Numbered from the stretch's first letter, positions 31,962-44,370 are shown. The stretch is DNA of 53,024 nt from Phytophthora quininea (GCA_011947345.1 JAAVTG010000328.1:1-53024); one strand, 5' to 3'. Numbers and translations: made by a program. Notes: generated from the sequence alone by a model not told the origin.

Positions 31962-33771
31962 TTATTGCAACGCACATGTGCTGCCCATCCACCGAGCGCA
32001 CACATCATCAACTACCTGCTGAAGTTCACCTAAACGGTTCGCAACCTTCTGTATATCACCCGAAAGGGTCATCAAGTTCTCTTCACATGAACGAATAGAC
32101 GTCTCCTGCAATGGATCCAAGCAACCCGAGCTATCGTCGACCAGCAACAGGCCGATATCGATCGTGTTGGTGTTCTCATATGTCTGTATCAGCTCTGTCA
32201 GCGCGCACAACCTGCGATCGATAAACCGAACCTGGGAACAAATGCACCAAATAAGCACAGACTGCACAAAACTGGAAAAACAGAAGACATCAGCACGTTA
32301 CCTGGAGTAGGGCCTTTTCGTACTCCCTTTGAACGGAGAACTCGTCAACAGCATCCGTTTGTGGGTGGTCTTCAGTGTTCTCCCGAGTAAATATATGTCT
32401 ACGCAGCATATCAATCTCCGCTGCGAGGTTTTGCAAGTCTTGTCGGGCAGTTTCAGCCTGTGCACGCTCAGCAATGGCAGCAGACTTGAACTGTTCGATC
32501 TGAAAGATAACAAGAAGCTGTCAGCAAGAACTACTTCCGCATAACAAGAAACGCATCGACTCACCTCTTCTTGCAGCTTTGGAGGACGAGCTATCCTTCG
32601 CTCGGCATTCTTCAAGTCTTCCAGCAAGTACTCGATTTTCTGTTGCTGCTCACATATTTCGTGGCTAGATTCTTGTATACGTTGATCTTTCCTTGAGACA
32701 ATATCTTGCACAATAAAACGAAGTCAATTAGTATGTGGAATTCTTTACGAACAACTTGAGAATGGACACCCATACCTTCCCATTTTGCGCATTCTGAAAG
32801 AAGTTCTTCCAGTTGCGTCGCTTGAGTTTCGCTTTCCTGATCTTGCTTGATGCGCTAGTCATATACGTAGCACACAGTTGAGAATACGTTCGGAGGTCAA
32901 AGTTTTCTTCATCTAGATAGCTCACCATGGAGCGTTCTGCTTGCAGCTCGTTCTCCAGTTCCATCTTTTCCTTCTCCAAGGCATCGCACCTCGCTTCAAT
33001 ATCCAGCAGCATCTGAGTCAACCCGCTATCCTTCAGGGCTTGGAGCTCCTGTTTAGCGAACTTGCACGCCTTAATCAACTTTGCTTTAGCGTGCTTCTGC
33101 TCTCGCAAGCACGCGCTCAACATTTCGTTCTTGAGCTTCTCCTGCCGGTTTTCCTCGTACAGCTCAGCAATCTGTCCTCCGTAAAAATAATTAAACGTGG
33201 ACATTGTCCTCACCAAAATGGGCAGTCTTACCTGACGTTCATACTCGTGGATACGAGCGTCGGCATCGCGCTTCTCGTGGGCCATTTCACTTATCACAGA
33301 GTGCGAGAGTGGCTGCATACACAATCATTAGCTTTCTTACTAACTAAATAAATTACATGACCAATTCACCAATGCAGCGGCCGAGTCATCGGACTGGTTG
33401 GACTCCAGTGAGCGCAGACTGCGCATGGTCTCGTGCATTAAGTACGGGAACTGGAGTTGCTGTCGGTCCTGTAGCTCCTGGATCTTGGCGTCCTTCTCCT
33501 GCAACTTCCGCTCTAGTTTAGCGCATCGTCGCTTCATCCGTTGCAGCTTGTCCTCCTTATGGGCGCCGTCTTTGTCTTGTTCTTGATGGCACTGTGTCTC
33601 CTGGTAGAAATTCTGCCTGATGTGACCTAATAAACGCTCCTTCGACGACAACGGCGGGTCGGCAGTGTGACTGCTGCAATGGCATGACACAATAGCGGAC
33701 TTAGAGCCTTGCAACGGCTAGCAACGCCACGCTGCGACGTACTCCAGGGCAGAGCCATCGTCGCTTGACAT
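31962..33771 (-). CDS. Coiled-coil protein, eight exons
   Basis: Joined exons (33771-33743, 33673-33370, 33312-33232, 33171-32926, 32854-32776, 32704-32565, 32499-32302, 32231-31962) give 448 residues in one frame without corrections. All introns are 57-78 bp with GT...AG ends. Most of the protein is heptad-rich helix (KLQRMKRRCAKLERKLQEKD, KAKLIKACKFAKQELQALKD, QESETQATQLEELLSECAKW). The C-terminal 90 residues (VRFIDRRLCALTELIQ...) are also helical. No enzymatic motif. The layout resembles centrosomal, basal-body or flagellar coiled-coil proteins, but I cannot name a family. It lies 113 bp downstream of the end of POLA2 on the same strand. Confidence 0.85.
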
Positions 33772-33884
33772 GGCGGATAGAATTGTATTAAATTAGAGTA
33801 ATCAAATTTTTTAACAATAAACTTGAAATTTAACGTCAACTCCGATAGACAACTGAATTACAATGTCAATGAGCATCTATCTCC

Positions 33885-36314
33885 CTAGATCTTCTTTATC
33901 TCGACGATGGTTCGGTCCGGCACAAAATGCTTGCACTTGCCATCCTTAGCGCTAGCAATCTTGTCGTCGGGCAGCGGCAGAATTGTGATGGTCGCGAATG
34001 TGCCACCTGACTCGCCCTTACAGAGCTGGCCGGGGTTGATGCAGATCGAGTCTTTCACGCGCTGCATTACGAACCGAAAGAGTGTGAACCGAAAGAACGG
34101 ATAACAACATGCTCTTGTACGTACCCCACAGAAGCGGTTCAGAATGGACGGGAGCAGCAGCACATCAGGAGTTTGCTCGAGCTGGAACTGCTTCATATAC
34201 CGAAGGTCGATGGGCGCGTTGGCATTTGGCGGGGGTGGGAACATCGGGTAGTAGCTGCCGTTTAAAGTCACATCCTCTGTTAAACAACGCAAAACAGTAA
34301 CGTTGCAATCGACCTACCTGCGCTGGTCGATAACCTGCTCACACAGGCGAAGCAGTCGGTTCTGATCGCGAGTTTGCGACCTAAAGAATATTACACGTCA
34401 GAAGTTGGACGGCCATAGATACCGATTTTAGCGCCTTACCGGTAGAGCTCGTTTGAACTCAGCTGCACAACGAGGTCCAACGTAGATGTTCCAAACAAAA
34501 CGCCGTTGATTGAAAACGTACAAGGATTGGGCATGAAGTGGACCCTCTACAATCGCAAACGCTTCGTCAAATTTCGTAAGCGTCTTCACCAACAAGGCAA
34601 GTGGACAAACCTTGGCATACTCGCGAGACCCACCAAAGGCCTCACTTGCCTTCTTCTTGTCGAGCGGGGGCTGGGGATACACAAATTCATGGTTGGCATC
34701 ACGCAACGAAGGTACCATCACGATTTGGACGTTCTCGTCTTTTTGCAAGACGTTGTTCAGTAAGGCCATCACTACAGCACAGCATGTTAGTTGGACGTCA
34801 CGTAAACTTCCACATTTGACGTTGACGATTACCTTTGAACAGGAAAACGTCTTCAAAGCTGATCAGCACTTCTTCGTACTTTACCATCCCGTCGTGGAAC
34901 ATCGAGTGCATGACGTCGATAAAAGGTCCGACCTGCAAAACTTGACATCAGCCTCCAGTTGTAGATTCAAAGTCGAGCATGCGTACGTACGAGAATAAGC
35001 ACATCCGGCTTCTGATCAATGACAATCTGGAGCAAGTCGTTGAGGGAAGGTAATCCACGTTGCTAGTGGTGGTAAACGGGCCACACGCAGTGACCACTGA
35101 ATGGGTTTGCCGCCTTCACCTTGGATTTCCCTGATGGATGTTGGGGATGACGTAGCGGGTGGCGCTGGAATGGGCTGGTAACAACGATACTTATCACAAA
35201 GACGATCATTCTAAGAGCACAAATAAAAGGAGCATACCTCGAGGAATTTCTTGACTGCCATCGGAGAACGAATGTCGTGGAAAATACCTTCCAACGCAAC
35301 AATCTACAGTATACGTGAGTAAGCAGCTATTCATTCTGGTACATCAGGGGACAACTCACCTTGCCGGGGAAGATCTGGAAGTTGGGCACTGCACTCAAGT
35401 CAAGCAAGACCCGCTGGCCACCACAAGTCTTTCTCGTGCCTTCAATCTGAACCACGCTTGGGTTTAACTTGCCTTCAGGCGCTTCACACACGATACGTCC
35501 CACTACGGTAACTTGCGCTGGGGATGGGTCTCCTACTGGCTTAAGCTCTGCAAGCTTGTACGTTTCCTTCACCAACTCCTCATACTCAGCGAGTTGTTCA
35601 TCCAGTGCAATGGCTCGCTGAAACTGTGGAGTATACATGTACGAGATGTTGGGCGCCAGGTTGCGATCGGGGAATGGCGCTTCGACCTTAACCGGTTGTG
35701 GAGTGTCCGAATCTCCTTTATTCTGGGCCTTCAGATGCGCATTGAATTCCGACATGGTCCTGCCAGCATCCGTCCGCTTCTCATAGTTGTTTCCTGGCGG
35801 AGACTGCTGCGACCTGCAGCGTATACAAATCAATGGATTAGATAAAAGGGATCCCAACTTCCTACCATCATTTCAGTACGTACGAAGGAGAGAATAAGCC
35901 GTTGGTGCGTTGCACTTTGTTGCTACCCGAGGGACTAGCAAAAGGCCGCACGTGTTTGCCCTCGGGCGACTTCATGTTGTACAGAGAGCCCAGTTTGTTG
36001 CGGCTGTCGGCTTCTCGCTTGACCACGGGCGTGCTAGTTGCCTTGGGGTGGCGACGTTTGTTGCCTACCGTCGTCTCCTGTGTCTTCTGCTTCTTCTGCT
36101 GCTGCAGGTGCGAGCGGAAGGCCACAATACCGTCGGCGTCGGCTGCGCCCGAGATCTGCTGGTTCATGGAGTAGGCGTCCCATTGCGCCGCCACGTCGTC
36201 CGAGGACAGTCCGAACTCGGTGCAGATGTCTACGCAGGTGCTGGCCGCTTCCTCCTCCAGCTCCAAGTTGCAGGCCGCGAAGGCCGCGCGGATCTCCGCG
36301 ACGTCGACGCTCAT
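33885..36314 (-). CDS. POLA2: DNA polymerase alpha subunit B
   Basis: Regulatory B subunit of the polymerase alpha-primase complex, which starts DNA synthesis in the nucleus. The ATG at 36314 opens a small helical N-terminal domain (VAEIRAAFAACNLELEEEAA), then a linker with SP/TP sites. The OB fold follows (VTVVGRIVCEAPEGKLNPSV, IFPGKIVALEG), and then the inactive phosphodiesterase-like domain: DQKPDVLILVGPFID, VPSLRDANHEFVYPQPP, SINGVLFGTSTLDLV, SYYPMFPPPP, CINPGQLCKGESGGTFA. Ten or so exons have introns near 60-75 bp. Exon 1 (36314-35884) and exon 2 (35813-35360) join in phase. The exon covering 35180-34990 needs two single-base additions near 35087 and 35050 to read VVTACGPFTTT and then LNDLLQ. 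In an essential gene this points to assembly error. Divergent from APEX2. Confidence 0.92.
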
Positions 36315-36453
36315 GACTTGCTTGCCTCTCGGTGGTGTGCGCGTAATTGAGTTGTAACCCCAAAAGGCGCCAACGATTGTGATTGGTTGATAAAAGAGAA
36401 GTTTTGCAAGTATACTAATTTTATACTTGATAAAATGTGTGCAGTTTGACAAG
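36315..36453. promoter_or_regulatory. Bidirectional promoter between POLA2 and APEX2
   Basis: Only 139 bp separate the two start codons. An inverted CCAAT box (GATTGG at about 36381) and AT-rich sequence near 36405-36435 are visible. Sharing of control by a replication gene and a repair gene suggests coordinated S-phase expression, which is inferred. Confidence 0.6.
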
Positions 36454-38342
36454 ATGGAACGCTCGATCCGACTCATGACCTGGAACGTCAACGGCCTGCG
36501 CGCTGTGCTGCAGCGACTGGACCTGAATCTGAAGCAATTCCTAGATGGTCTACATGCAGACATTATCTGCCTGCAAGAGACCAAGCTCACACGTTCGGAA
36601 CTGGACCAGGAGCTGGTGCGGCCGCTAGGTAGAGTGGACATTTATCCAACGGGGCGATGCAAAGGCTAAAGCTTGATATTACGGCCAGGTTATGATGCCT
36701 TCTACTCCTTCTGCAGACAGCGAGGTGGATACTCTGGCGTGGTTACATTCTGCAAGAGCGATCTGCCGACAGTTGCAGCGGAAGAAGGACTCACGGGCTT
36801 GTGGCGCACGGACGACAACGTGGGGCATGTCGGGTCGCTGCATAACGAGGTACTTAGCACATCAGTCAACTTGTGTGCACAACGCACACGCATTACAATA
36901 CTTTCACATGTTGTTTCATGTCATTTTTGAAGCTATCGACGAAGCTGGTGAGCGACCTGGAGTCGGAAGGGCGGTGTGTCATTACGGACCACCAAGCCTT
37001 CGTGCTGATAAATACATACTGTCCTGCATTGGCGTCTGCTGATCGTCTCGAATACAAACTTCAATTCCACGCGTTATTGCAAGATCGAGTGAACGCTCTA
37101 CGAAAAGCCAACAAGCGCGTCATCGTAGTGGTGCGTCGTTCCTTCATATTTTGCAAAATGCTGTTGGAAAGTGACTGGAGGAGGATTTTGCTTCAGGGAG
37201 ACATTAACATAGCGCACCGCGAAATTGATCACTGTGATCCAGATGCGTACAGATACGAAGGTAGTTCGTTTGCGGACCATCCATGCCGGGGTGGATGGAC
37301 GCTGTTGTGGTGGCAACGCAAGAACAAGAGCAGTCGTTGTCACCTTCACCACCTCAAACCAACACAAGTGAACCATGCAAGCTTATCGATTCCTTTCGCC
37401 ATTTTCATCCGCAACAAACGAAGGCATTCACGGTAAGCATACCGGTACTGATAGCGTGGGTATGGTAATGATGTATCTCATCTGTTGCTTCGTATGAAAT
37501 GGCAGTGCTGGAACACCTTGACTGGGGCTCGCCTGACGAACTACGGAACTAGAATCGACTACATCCTTGTCGATCCCAATTTGGCAGAATATATGACCTC
37601 ATGCAGGTACGGGCAGCGCAGTGTACTAAGCCAGTCAACAAAAAGCAAACCCGTGTACAGCATTGAAGCAGAACGTCAGGGATCCGATCATTGTCCAGTG
37701 GTTATGACGTTCACGGTAAAGTTGAAGACCGATGCGAGTACCAGCCCAGTCGTTACTGCTTCCTTGTGTGCCAAAAACTTCATCGAGTTTTCAGGGACAC
37801 AACAAACTATTACCTCGTTTGTCGTGCGGAACGAAACTGCGGCCAAAGACGCCGATATCGGTCGCAATTGGAATCATCCGACCTCAAAGTCATCTCCTAC
37901 AAGCGCCACGACATCGATGCCAATAAAACGGACCAAGCATGGCCAGCAATCGATCACTTCGTTTTTCAGCTCGCCCGTTAAAAAGCGGAAGCGTTCTGCA
38001 ATCGAGAAAGAACCTGGAGGGTACTCGGCGATTCAGCAAATGCCTTTGGCTAGAGTGGCTGTCGTTGACGCTTCACTCGATGAGTTTCTTACAAGAAAGC
38101 ACAAAATTGCCGAGGATGGGAGAAACCAGTGGCAGCAAGTTCTCAGTGGAAAGCCGCCACCAACGCCATTATGCCATTGCGGGCAGCCGACTGTGCTTCG
38201 GTCGGTTCTGAAGGTGAACGAAAACTGGGGCCGCAAGTTTTACGTCTGCACCAAGCCAGCTGGCGATAAAGGCAACCCTGATGCGAGATGTGACTTCTTT
38301 CAATGGGCAGACAACAAAGCTCATAAGAAGCACACCAGCTAA
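36454..38342 (+). CDS. APEX2: AP endonuclease 2
   Basis: Nuclease of the EEP family that cleaves abasic sites and trims 3' ends in repair. The catalytic blocks are in order: MTWNVNGLRA, LQETKL, GDINIAHREIDHCDPD, NYGTRIDYIL and GSDHCPVV. The tail is diagnostic for the APE2 type. It has a PCNA-binding PIP box QQSITSFF, a second near-match QQTITSFV upstream, and a GRF zinc finger (CHCGQPTVLRSVLK...YVCTKP...CDFFQW). Introns are at about 36628-36690, 36850-36932, 37132-37197 and 37436-37504, and each restores the frame. One extra base is needed at the GGGG near 37291. The first intron removes an otherwise premature stop at 36667. It ends 177 bp from the convergent kinase gene. Confidence 0.92.
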
Positions 38343-38519
38343 TGGCCGAAATACCGTAGACAATTGCATTATACTCTTTCGCTTTTGTACTTGCCTGCTC
38401 TCTCCTTCATTAAGACCAAAATGTCGGAAGCGCCGCACTTGGATAAACCCATCATGACGAAGCCGTGCGCAGGTGTTGTTTAATTCATGGCGCAGTCTAG
38501 AAGATCACTGGGCACATAT

Positions 38520-40665
38520 TTAAATGGCAAACATGGCCGACTCAAACCACGGGTGTGCGAGCGCCTCGGCGGCAGTTAGTCGCTTGGCTGGGTCGCGTTC
38601 TAGCAGACGCTCAACCAGATTCTTAGCATTGGCGCTGATCGTCTTCCACACACGGTCCGAGAAATCGGCGTCTTCCTCGATGCAAGCATGTGGCGGGTAG
38701 AACGGCTGGTATCCGGTCAACATTTCGAAAATAATAATGCCGACAGCCCACATGTCAACAGGTTTGCCGTAGGATTGCTGCATCAGCAGCTCAGGAGCAA
38801 TGTATCCTGAAGTTCCAGTGACTCCCGTGAACGGAACCTTGTGAACATCACCAGTGAGCTTGAAGAATCGGACATCTGGCACTTTCACCGACAGGCCGAA
38901 GTCGCACAGCTCCACCTGATAGTCACAAACCTTTGGGTCTGCGTGAGGGTCCATGCTAGACTTCGGCGGCGAGGCGCGGCGAACATTCGGAGCGCTACCA
39001 TCATCTTGATTTTGTCCCTTCGCTTCGCTCAATAGAATGTTGTCTGGCTTGAGATCACAATGTAGTACGCCCATGTCGTGAAGGAATAGTACACCACGAA
39101 CAATTTGCTGTGAGAGCTTCCCTGCAAGCGCTTCCGGCAGCCGCGGCTTCCTCTGCATCAGAGACTTCAAGTTACCCTTGGTCGCCTTGGCCATCACTAA
39201 ATAAAGGAAATCGGGGGTCTCGTACACCTCGTGGAGGCGCACAATGTGCTTGTGGCGCAGTCGCAGGTGGATTTCAATCTCGCGCTGCACAGCATTCTGG
39301 GAGGCCTCATCACGCAGGAAGCGCTTGTGGATCTGCTTGATCGCTACTTCCTTTCCGTTGACGCGACGAATAGCAGGCTTCACCACAGCGTACGATCCAT
39401 CTCCCAGTTGGTCTTCACCCACCAACTCGTATTGCTCCGTCACAGCCTTTTCGTGGATAAAGTACGGCTTTGGGTGGTTGTACTCGTCCTCACTGTCACT
39501 GCCATAACTGTCACTTTTCAGCGCCAGTGAGTCGCGTCTTCCCGTGCGGTGGATTGCCATGATGCGAAGCTGCTCGCCATCGTTCAAACGCCTTGCGACA
39601 AAAGGGTTCGCAGGAATTCGGGGCGCCGCCTGGGTGTACTCGTTGTTAATATCGTCATCGGAGTCGCCTTCGCTGAGCGAGCGTTGCAGGCGCAGTTTCA
39701 TGGGCGGCGGCGCCAACTTCCCTTGCTCTCGCCCGGTCGTTCATGCAGAGACGAGCGGAAACCAACCTTGCGGAAAATGCCTTTGCCTGTCGAAATGAAA
39801 CCGTCCGTGAGCTCGGAGCAACCTGCAGACTTGCCCAGCTCGGCGTGCTCGTAGCTTTCCGATACAAAGTGGCGCAAGGGAGATGATCCCTCGCTCTCGG
39901 TGCTAGTGGATGACGTCCCCGACGATTTCCTCGGCTTGTGGTGCGGCGTGCGTCGAGGAGGTAGACCCCGGTGGAGGGGCATCGTACTTGTCCGTCATTG
40001 AGATCGCAGGGACAGTTGTAGCAATCGAGTGCGGCGCCATCTGCTCGAGAGCAGCCAGATCATCGTCCACGTCGCTGTCGGTCGATTCATCGTGGTAGCC
40101 GTCCTTCTTGTTGACGGGGAGCCGTTCTTGTTGCCATTGAAGAACGGGTCGGCGTCTCCGTCGCTGAAGCGGCGCGGACGCGGCATCAAGTCGTCTGGGT
40201 TGGTGATGCACCTGGAGTCGCTGTACATTCTGGAGGCCTGCATGGGGCGCTGCAGCGCCGCAAAGTCCTCGCTGTCGGTGATGTCCATGGCCACGAAGGA
40301 GCGCATGGACTCGTTATCCGAGTACGAGACGCCTCCGTCGACCATGGCGCTGCGGCAGGCTGAGAGCTTGTGTAGAGGGTCGTAGTACCCTGGCAGCGAG
40401 TGGAAGATGCCCGTCAGCGGATGATGACGGAACTTCTTGCGCTCCTCCAGCTCGGCCATGTCGACAATATCGCTGGAGAAGTACACGGCGCCTCGGTTGC
40501 CAGCACTGCAACACGTAAGGAGGTTAGATACCTTTTTTACAGTAAGGGGGGCAGTTGTAGGTTGACGCACCTTGGCGCGTGGTGGAAGGTGCCCACGTAG
40601 GGGTTGTAGGAAGGCAGCTTGGCGAACACGTTGTGCGGCACGACCACGCCGCCGCCACTCGTCAT
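38520..40665 (-). CDS. Ser/Thr protein kinase, CaMK-like with HCD motif
   Basis: The kinase domain lies in the C-terminal 330 residues (39420-38560). Seen are the glycine loop LGDGSYAVVKPA, Lys in VAIKQI, the catalytic loop HCDLKPDN (Cys in place of the usual Arg), DFGLS, GYIAPELL and DMWAVGIIIFEMLTG. About 35 extra residues sit between the catalytic loop and DFG. A long N-terminal region rich in Ser, Asp and acidic stretches is low complexity. The first exon starts at the ATG at 40665 and has an intron at about 40573-40508 joined in phase to AGNRGAVYFSSD. Three frame breaks are needed near 40115, 39965 and 39718; these may be assembly indels. The region upstream of 40665 is also open, so an earlier start is possible. 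No EF hands or other regulatory domain seen. Confidence 0.8.
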
Positions 40666-41818
40666 CTTGAGGCTCTCTCGGACAGGAAGAACTCCACTCG
40701 ACGGCTCGCGCTTCTTTTTCAGCAGTGAAGCCCCACCGGCCGGCGTGTTCTTGGGGCTCGAGGACGTGAGAGCGACCGACGACAAGGAACTTGTACCGGT
40801 ACGCAACTCCTCCAGAGAAAAGCGGCACTGGCCGTTTGTATGAGGGAAAGACCTAGCCGCGAACCGAACCCATCGCGGTCTGCGCCAATCCGCGCGCGCC
40901 AAACTGTCTCGAAATGTGTCAACGTCAAAATTGACTCGCGGCGCGTCGCCCGCCGTGCTCTATCATACGAGTCTCTTATGAGCCGGACGCGATGTGTGCA
41001 CGATCCCAGGAACGACAGCGTCGACGACTGCAGGACGATGACAACGGGCGCTGATACTGACGTTGCCAGCGAGCGACCGCCGAAAAAAACGCATTTCTTA
41101 TCGTGAATTTCGCGATAGCGAACCCTAGTCGCGGCTCAGTCGCACGCGTTGAAGTTGCCTGCGTCGAGCTGTATTTTCACTCGAGTCTGCGAAAACAGGC
41201 AACAAGCGAGTAGCATGGCGCCCTACCAGCCGGTGCTAGACCCTCTTGCAGCGCAAGCAGATCACAGCACTCGCTGTAGACGAAGATGGCATGGGTTTCC
41301 TCGAACCACTCTTGTCGACATTGCAGCGCTGGGATTGGTCCGAAGTAATACCCCTCCTGATTGGATAATAATGGATCATGTACGACGCCACGATGGCAAT
41401 TCCTGGTGTTGAAGGTGCTGTCAAAATGGGGCTTGCAGCGACAAGACGCGGGGGGCAAGCCCCGGCCAGCCATTGCGCGGCCATGACGAGCAGAGCGCGG
41501 CGCTCGAGCCTTGGGCCGCGATCCTGGTCGCCGATCTCCGCGGATCGGCGCGCTGCGTTGAACTTCAAACGCGCCTGTCCGTCCGTCACATGCGAGTATC
41601 TTTCGCCAGGCGCCCGAAACGGATGCTGGCGTATTTGCCAGTGGTGGCGCGGCGCCGGCGAGTCGCCCCAGGCAAGGACTTCCGCCCCAAGCTGCTACTG
41701 CTTCCGGTGCTGTTGCTGCACATTGCGTTGCTGGCGGTGTCTTCTGCAAAGCGTCGGGTCGACAAGCAAATCTGGCGGGAGCTGGAAACCGGAGGCCTGG
41801 ATACGGCCCGACGCTGCG
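40666..41818. other. Divergent promoter region, kinase and TIPRL
   Basis: About 1.15 kb with no gene I can support. The first 240 bp are an open minus-strand extension of the kinase frame without an ATG. Inverted CCAAT boxes (ATTGG) occur at about 41335 and 41362. GC-rich frames between 41378 and 41818 are open on both strands, but none has a recognised product. Confidence 0.45.
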
Positions 41819-43115
41819 ATGGCCACCTCGACGGCTGCGCCGCATGGCGCCTCCGAGTCCACGCGCGACATCCGCAGATGGACCTTTGTCTGCCGCAAGG
41901 CACCCGCGATGAGCTCCGAGCAGCGCGAGCAACTGGCGGCGGAGCTCTGCCTCGCTCCCGCGATCCCTCTGCCTGAAGTGGTGTTCGCCGACAGCACGCT
42001 CCATGTGGACTTCGCTGCACGCGGGGTGGCGATTCACTTTGACGCCAAGGAGGCGCTGCATACGTGGATGGCGGATCACGCTGAGGACACGTGAGTAGGC
42101 TTGAATTGCTACCGTGTATTGAGCTTTTGTTGCCGTTGAGGAATATATGAATCCGAAGACTAACATAACGTTGTTTGACGTATTCCAGAGAGCATTGGCA
42201 ACCTTCGTCATTTGACTTTAAGTACAGGTAAGTCTTGCAAAGCAATACATGGCAGAGCTCGCGGCTGATTGGACTTTGATTGGGGCTAGCACGAGTTATA
42301 AAGGCTCCGTCACGCAAGAGGTAAAACGCCATCTTAAACGGTTTTGCTACGAGCTATGTGTGTGTTAATATGTTACATTTTTGCAGGGGCAAACAGTGAC
42401 AATTGATCAAACAACAGAGAAGCTTCCTCTCGACAAGCTCCAACAACAGGTTTCCATTTTGTTCTACGACCGTGTCCTCCTTTTTGAAGGTAATGGCAGA
42501 GATATTCTTCTCTGCGCTACGTTAGATCGTGCTAGCGCTAATGCTGCAATTTCACAGACGATATCCGAGACCTCGGCGAGATCTACGTCGAAGTGCGAGT
42601 GGTAAGTGCGGATGAGGTGAAGACTCAGTAAGACTTACTACAATGGACGATCCTGCTAACAGACTCTGTTGACAACTATGTTTTGCAGCGAGCAATGGAG
42701 TTTGGGTTTCTCTTATTGTGCAGATACTACTGCCGGGTCGATGGGAAGGTAGTAATACCTCCAACTTCTTTATGACATAACGTTCACGTTTCTCATCGAT
42801 GGTGTTCGCGTATTCAGGACTTGAAGCTCGTGGATACTCGCTATTACCATGAATTCGGCGATGACTTCGTTTGGAGAGACTCAGAGGTTCGCGAAGCAAG
42901 CATTTCAGACTTGAAGCAGGTATCGTTGGAGCTTCCAGGCTGAGTGCTGTTCTTGGCTAATGCAATTTTTTTCTGCAGACCCTCAGCACACAGTACCCAG
43001 ACCAACAAAACTCCCCATCGAGCTGTCAGGCGATGTGGTGTATTGCATGTTGCAGCCAACTTCATCAGTAACGGAGAAGATTCGTCTTGCTCCGAGCTCG
43101 TCTACGAGCTCTTGA
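41819..43115 (+). CDS. TIPRL: TIP41/TIPRL-like protein
   Basis: Regulator that binds the catalytic subunits of PP2A-type phosphatases and links to TOR signalling in yeast and animals. The N-terminal block reads RRWTFVCRKAPAMS. It is followed by PLPEVVFADSTLHVDF, DYKG-like SYKGSVTQEG, LPLDKLQQQVSILFYDRVLL, FEDDIRDLGEIYVEVRV and FGFLLLCRYYCRVDG, which match the TIP41 domain in order. Eight exons join in frame without corrections; for example 41819-42090, 42189-42227, then CACGAG near 42290. The last acceptor is best placed after CCTCAG near 42989, because that gives HTVPRPTKLPIELSGDVVYC. Introns are 55-100 bp. The start is the first ATG before the conserved block. Confidence 0.85.
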
Positions 43116-43256
43116 TAACAGCAAGATGTGCGCCTGCACTCGTAATCAAATGCTTCATAGCCAATAGAAACTTGCACGCGGAACACCTGGGACTTGTCCA
43201 GAACCAACGCGTACAAAGGTTGCCATTCGCAAATTCTCCACAAATTCCACTTAACC

Positions 43257-44151
43257 ATGAGCAGTGACGACGACGAAGTTTATCATCATCCAGTGGTTGC
43301 TGTCTCCCATGGCCCAGGGCCGCTGTGGCTGCTCAAGCACGGCGTGGAGAACCGCAGCAGCAAACCCGCACGTAATGTCGCCTCCATCTTCAAGAAGCTC
43401 TACCCCGGCGGAGCTCACAAGCCCAAGCGGATCCTCTTGGTGTCGGCTCACTGGGAGACGTACCGTATCGGCTTCGAGATCTCCAAGTCGCCTGTCCCTG
43501 GCATGCTGTACGACTACGAAGGGTTTCCTGCCGAAGCATACAAGGTCGTGTACCCTGCAAGGGCGACAGCGACTTTGCTAACGAAGTGAGCACACTGTTG
43601 TCCAGGAGCAAGATCAAGGCGACGCAAGTATTGCGCGCATTCGACCATGCAACCTTCGTGCCGATGATGTTGCTTCGCCGCCAAGCCGATATCCCCGTAG
43701 TTACTCTTTCGATCAACTGGAAGCTGAATGCGCGCTCCCACTTTGAGCTGGGGAGAGCACTGGCACCGCTGCGAGACCAAGACACGCTGATTATTTGTTC
43801 GGGACAGGCCACGCACGGTCTTCGAGGTGATGGAGATGCCATTCCGCAGTCTGGACTTGACTTCCAGCAGTGGCTGGACGATACGTTGACACGGGGCGAG
43901 ATATCGAGCTGACGTATGCGCAGAGGAAGGAGAAATTGTTAGGCTGGGAAGCTGCTCCCGGAGCGCAGGAGGCACATCCAAGAGCGGACCACTTTATGCC
44001 GTTCTTGGTGGCAGCCGGAGCAGGCATGGAGAAGAAGAATCCAGAGGCAGTCAAGCTGTACGGCGGGTGGGGAGTCGAGAACCACCTCTCGTACGCTTCG
44101 TACGCATGGGGCGCTCCGCAAGCCAGCAGCGAAGTGAGCGGACGCAGATAA
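43257..44151 (+). CDS. LigB/DODA-type extradiol dioxygenase, two frameshifts
   Basis: A protein of the extradiol ring-cleavage dioxygenase class III family (LigB, 4,5-DOPA dioxygenase type), which uses a mononuclear metal to open catechol-like rings. Seen are SHGPGPLWLL near the N terminus, SAHWETYRIGFEISKSPVPG with YDYEGFPAEAY, IPVVTLSINW, GQATHGLR, and the C-terminal VENHLSYASYAWGAP. The His residues in SHGPGP, SAHWE and ATHG are candidate metal or catalytic ligands. The frame breaks near 43560 (YPA to KGDSDFANEV) and at the GGGG near 43898 (DTLT to RDIELTYAQR), and each is fixed by one added base. Corrected length is about 297 residues. No introns. The substrate cannot be told. Confidence 0.85.
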
Positions 44152-44370
44152 GCTTCAATACTTGTGGCGGAAGCCTTGGAAAGATTGTTCACAATATATA
44201 CCCTATCATATAGACTTATTAGATATTGAGTTTACTGTAGAATTTAACATAACTTTATCGATACCCTTGCAAAACCGTTTAGATCAGGTCCGTACCCAAC
44301 CCATTGCCATTCCGAGCGAAAGGGCCAACCGGCCGAGAAGAGCAGTCGCGAACTGGACGAGGGGAAGATC

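Noticed and set aside
41177..42211. 344-residue minus-strand ORF
   Set aside because: It overlaps the TIPRL first exon and promoter, lacks any recognised domain and has the composition of a GC-driven shadow frame.
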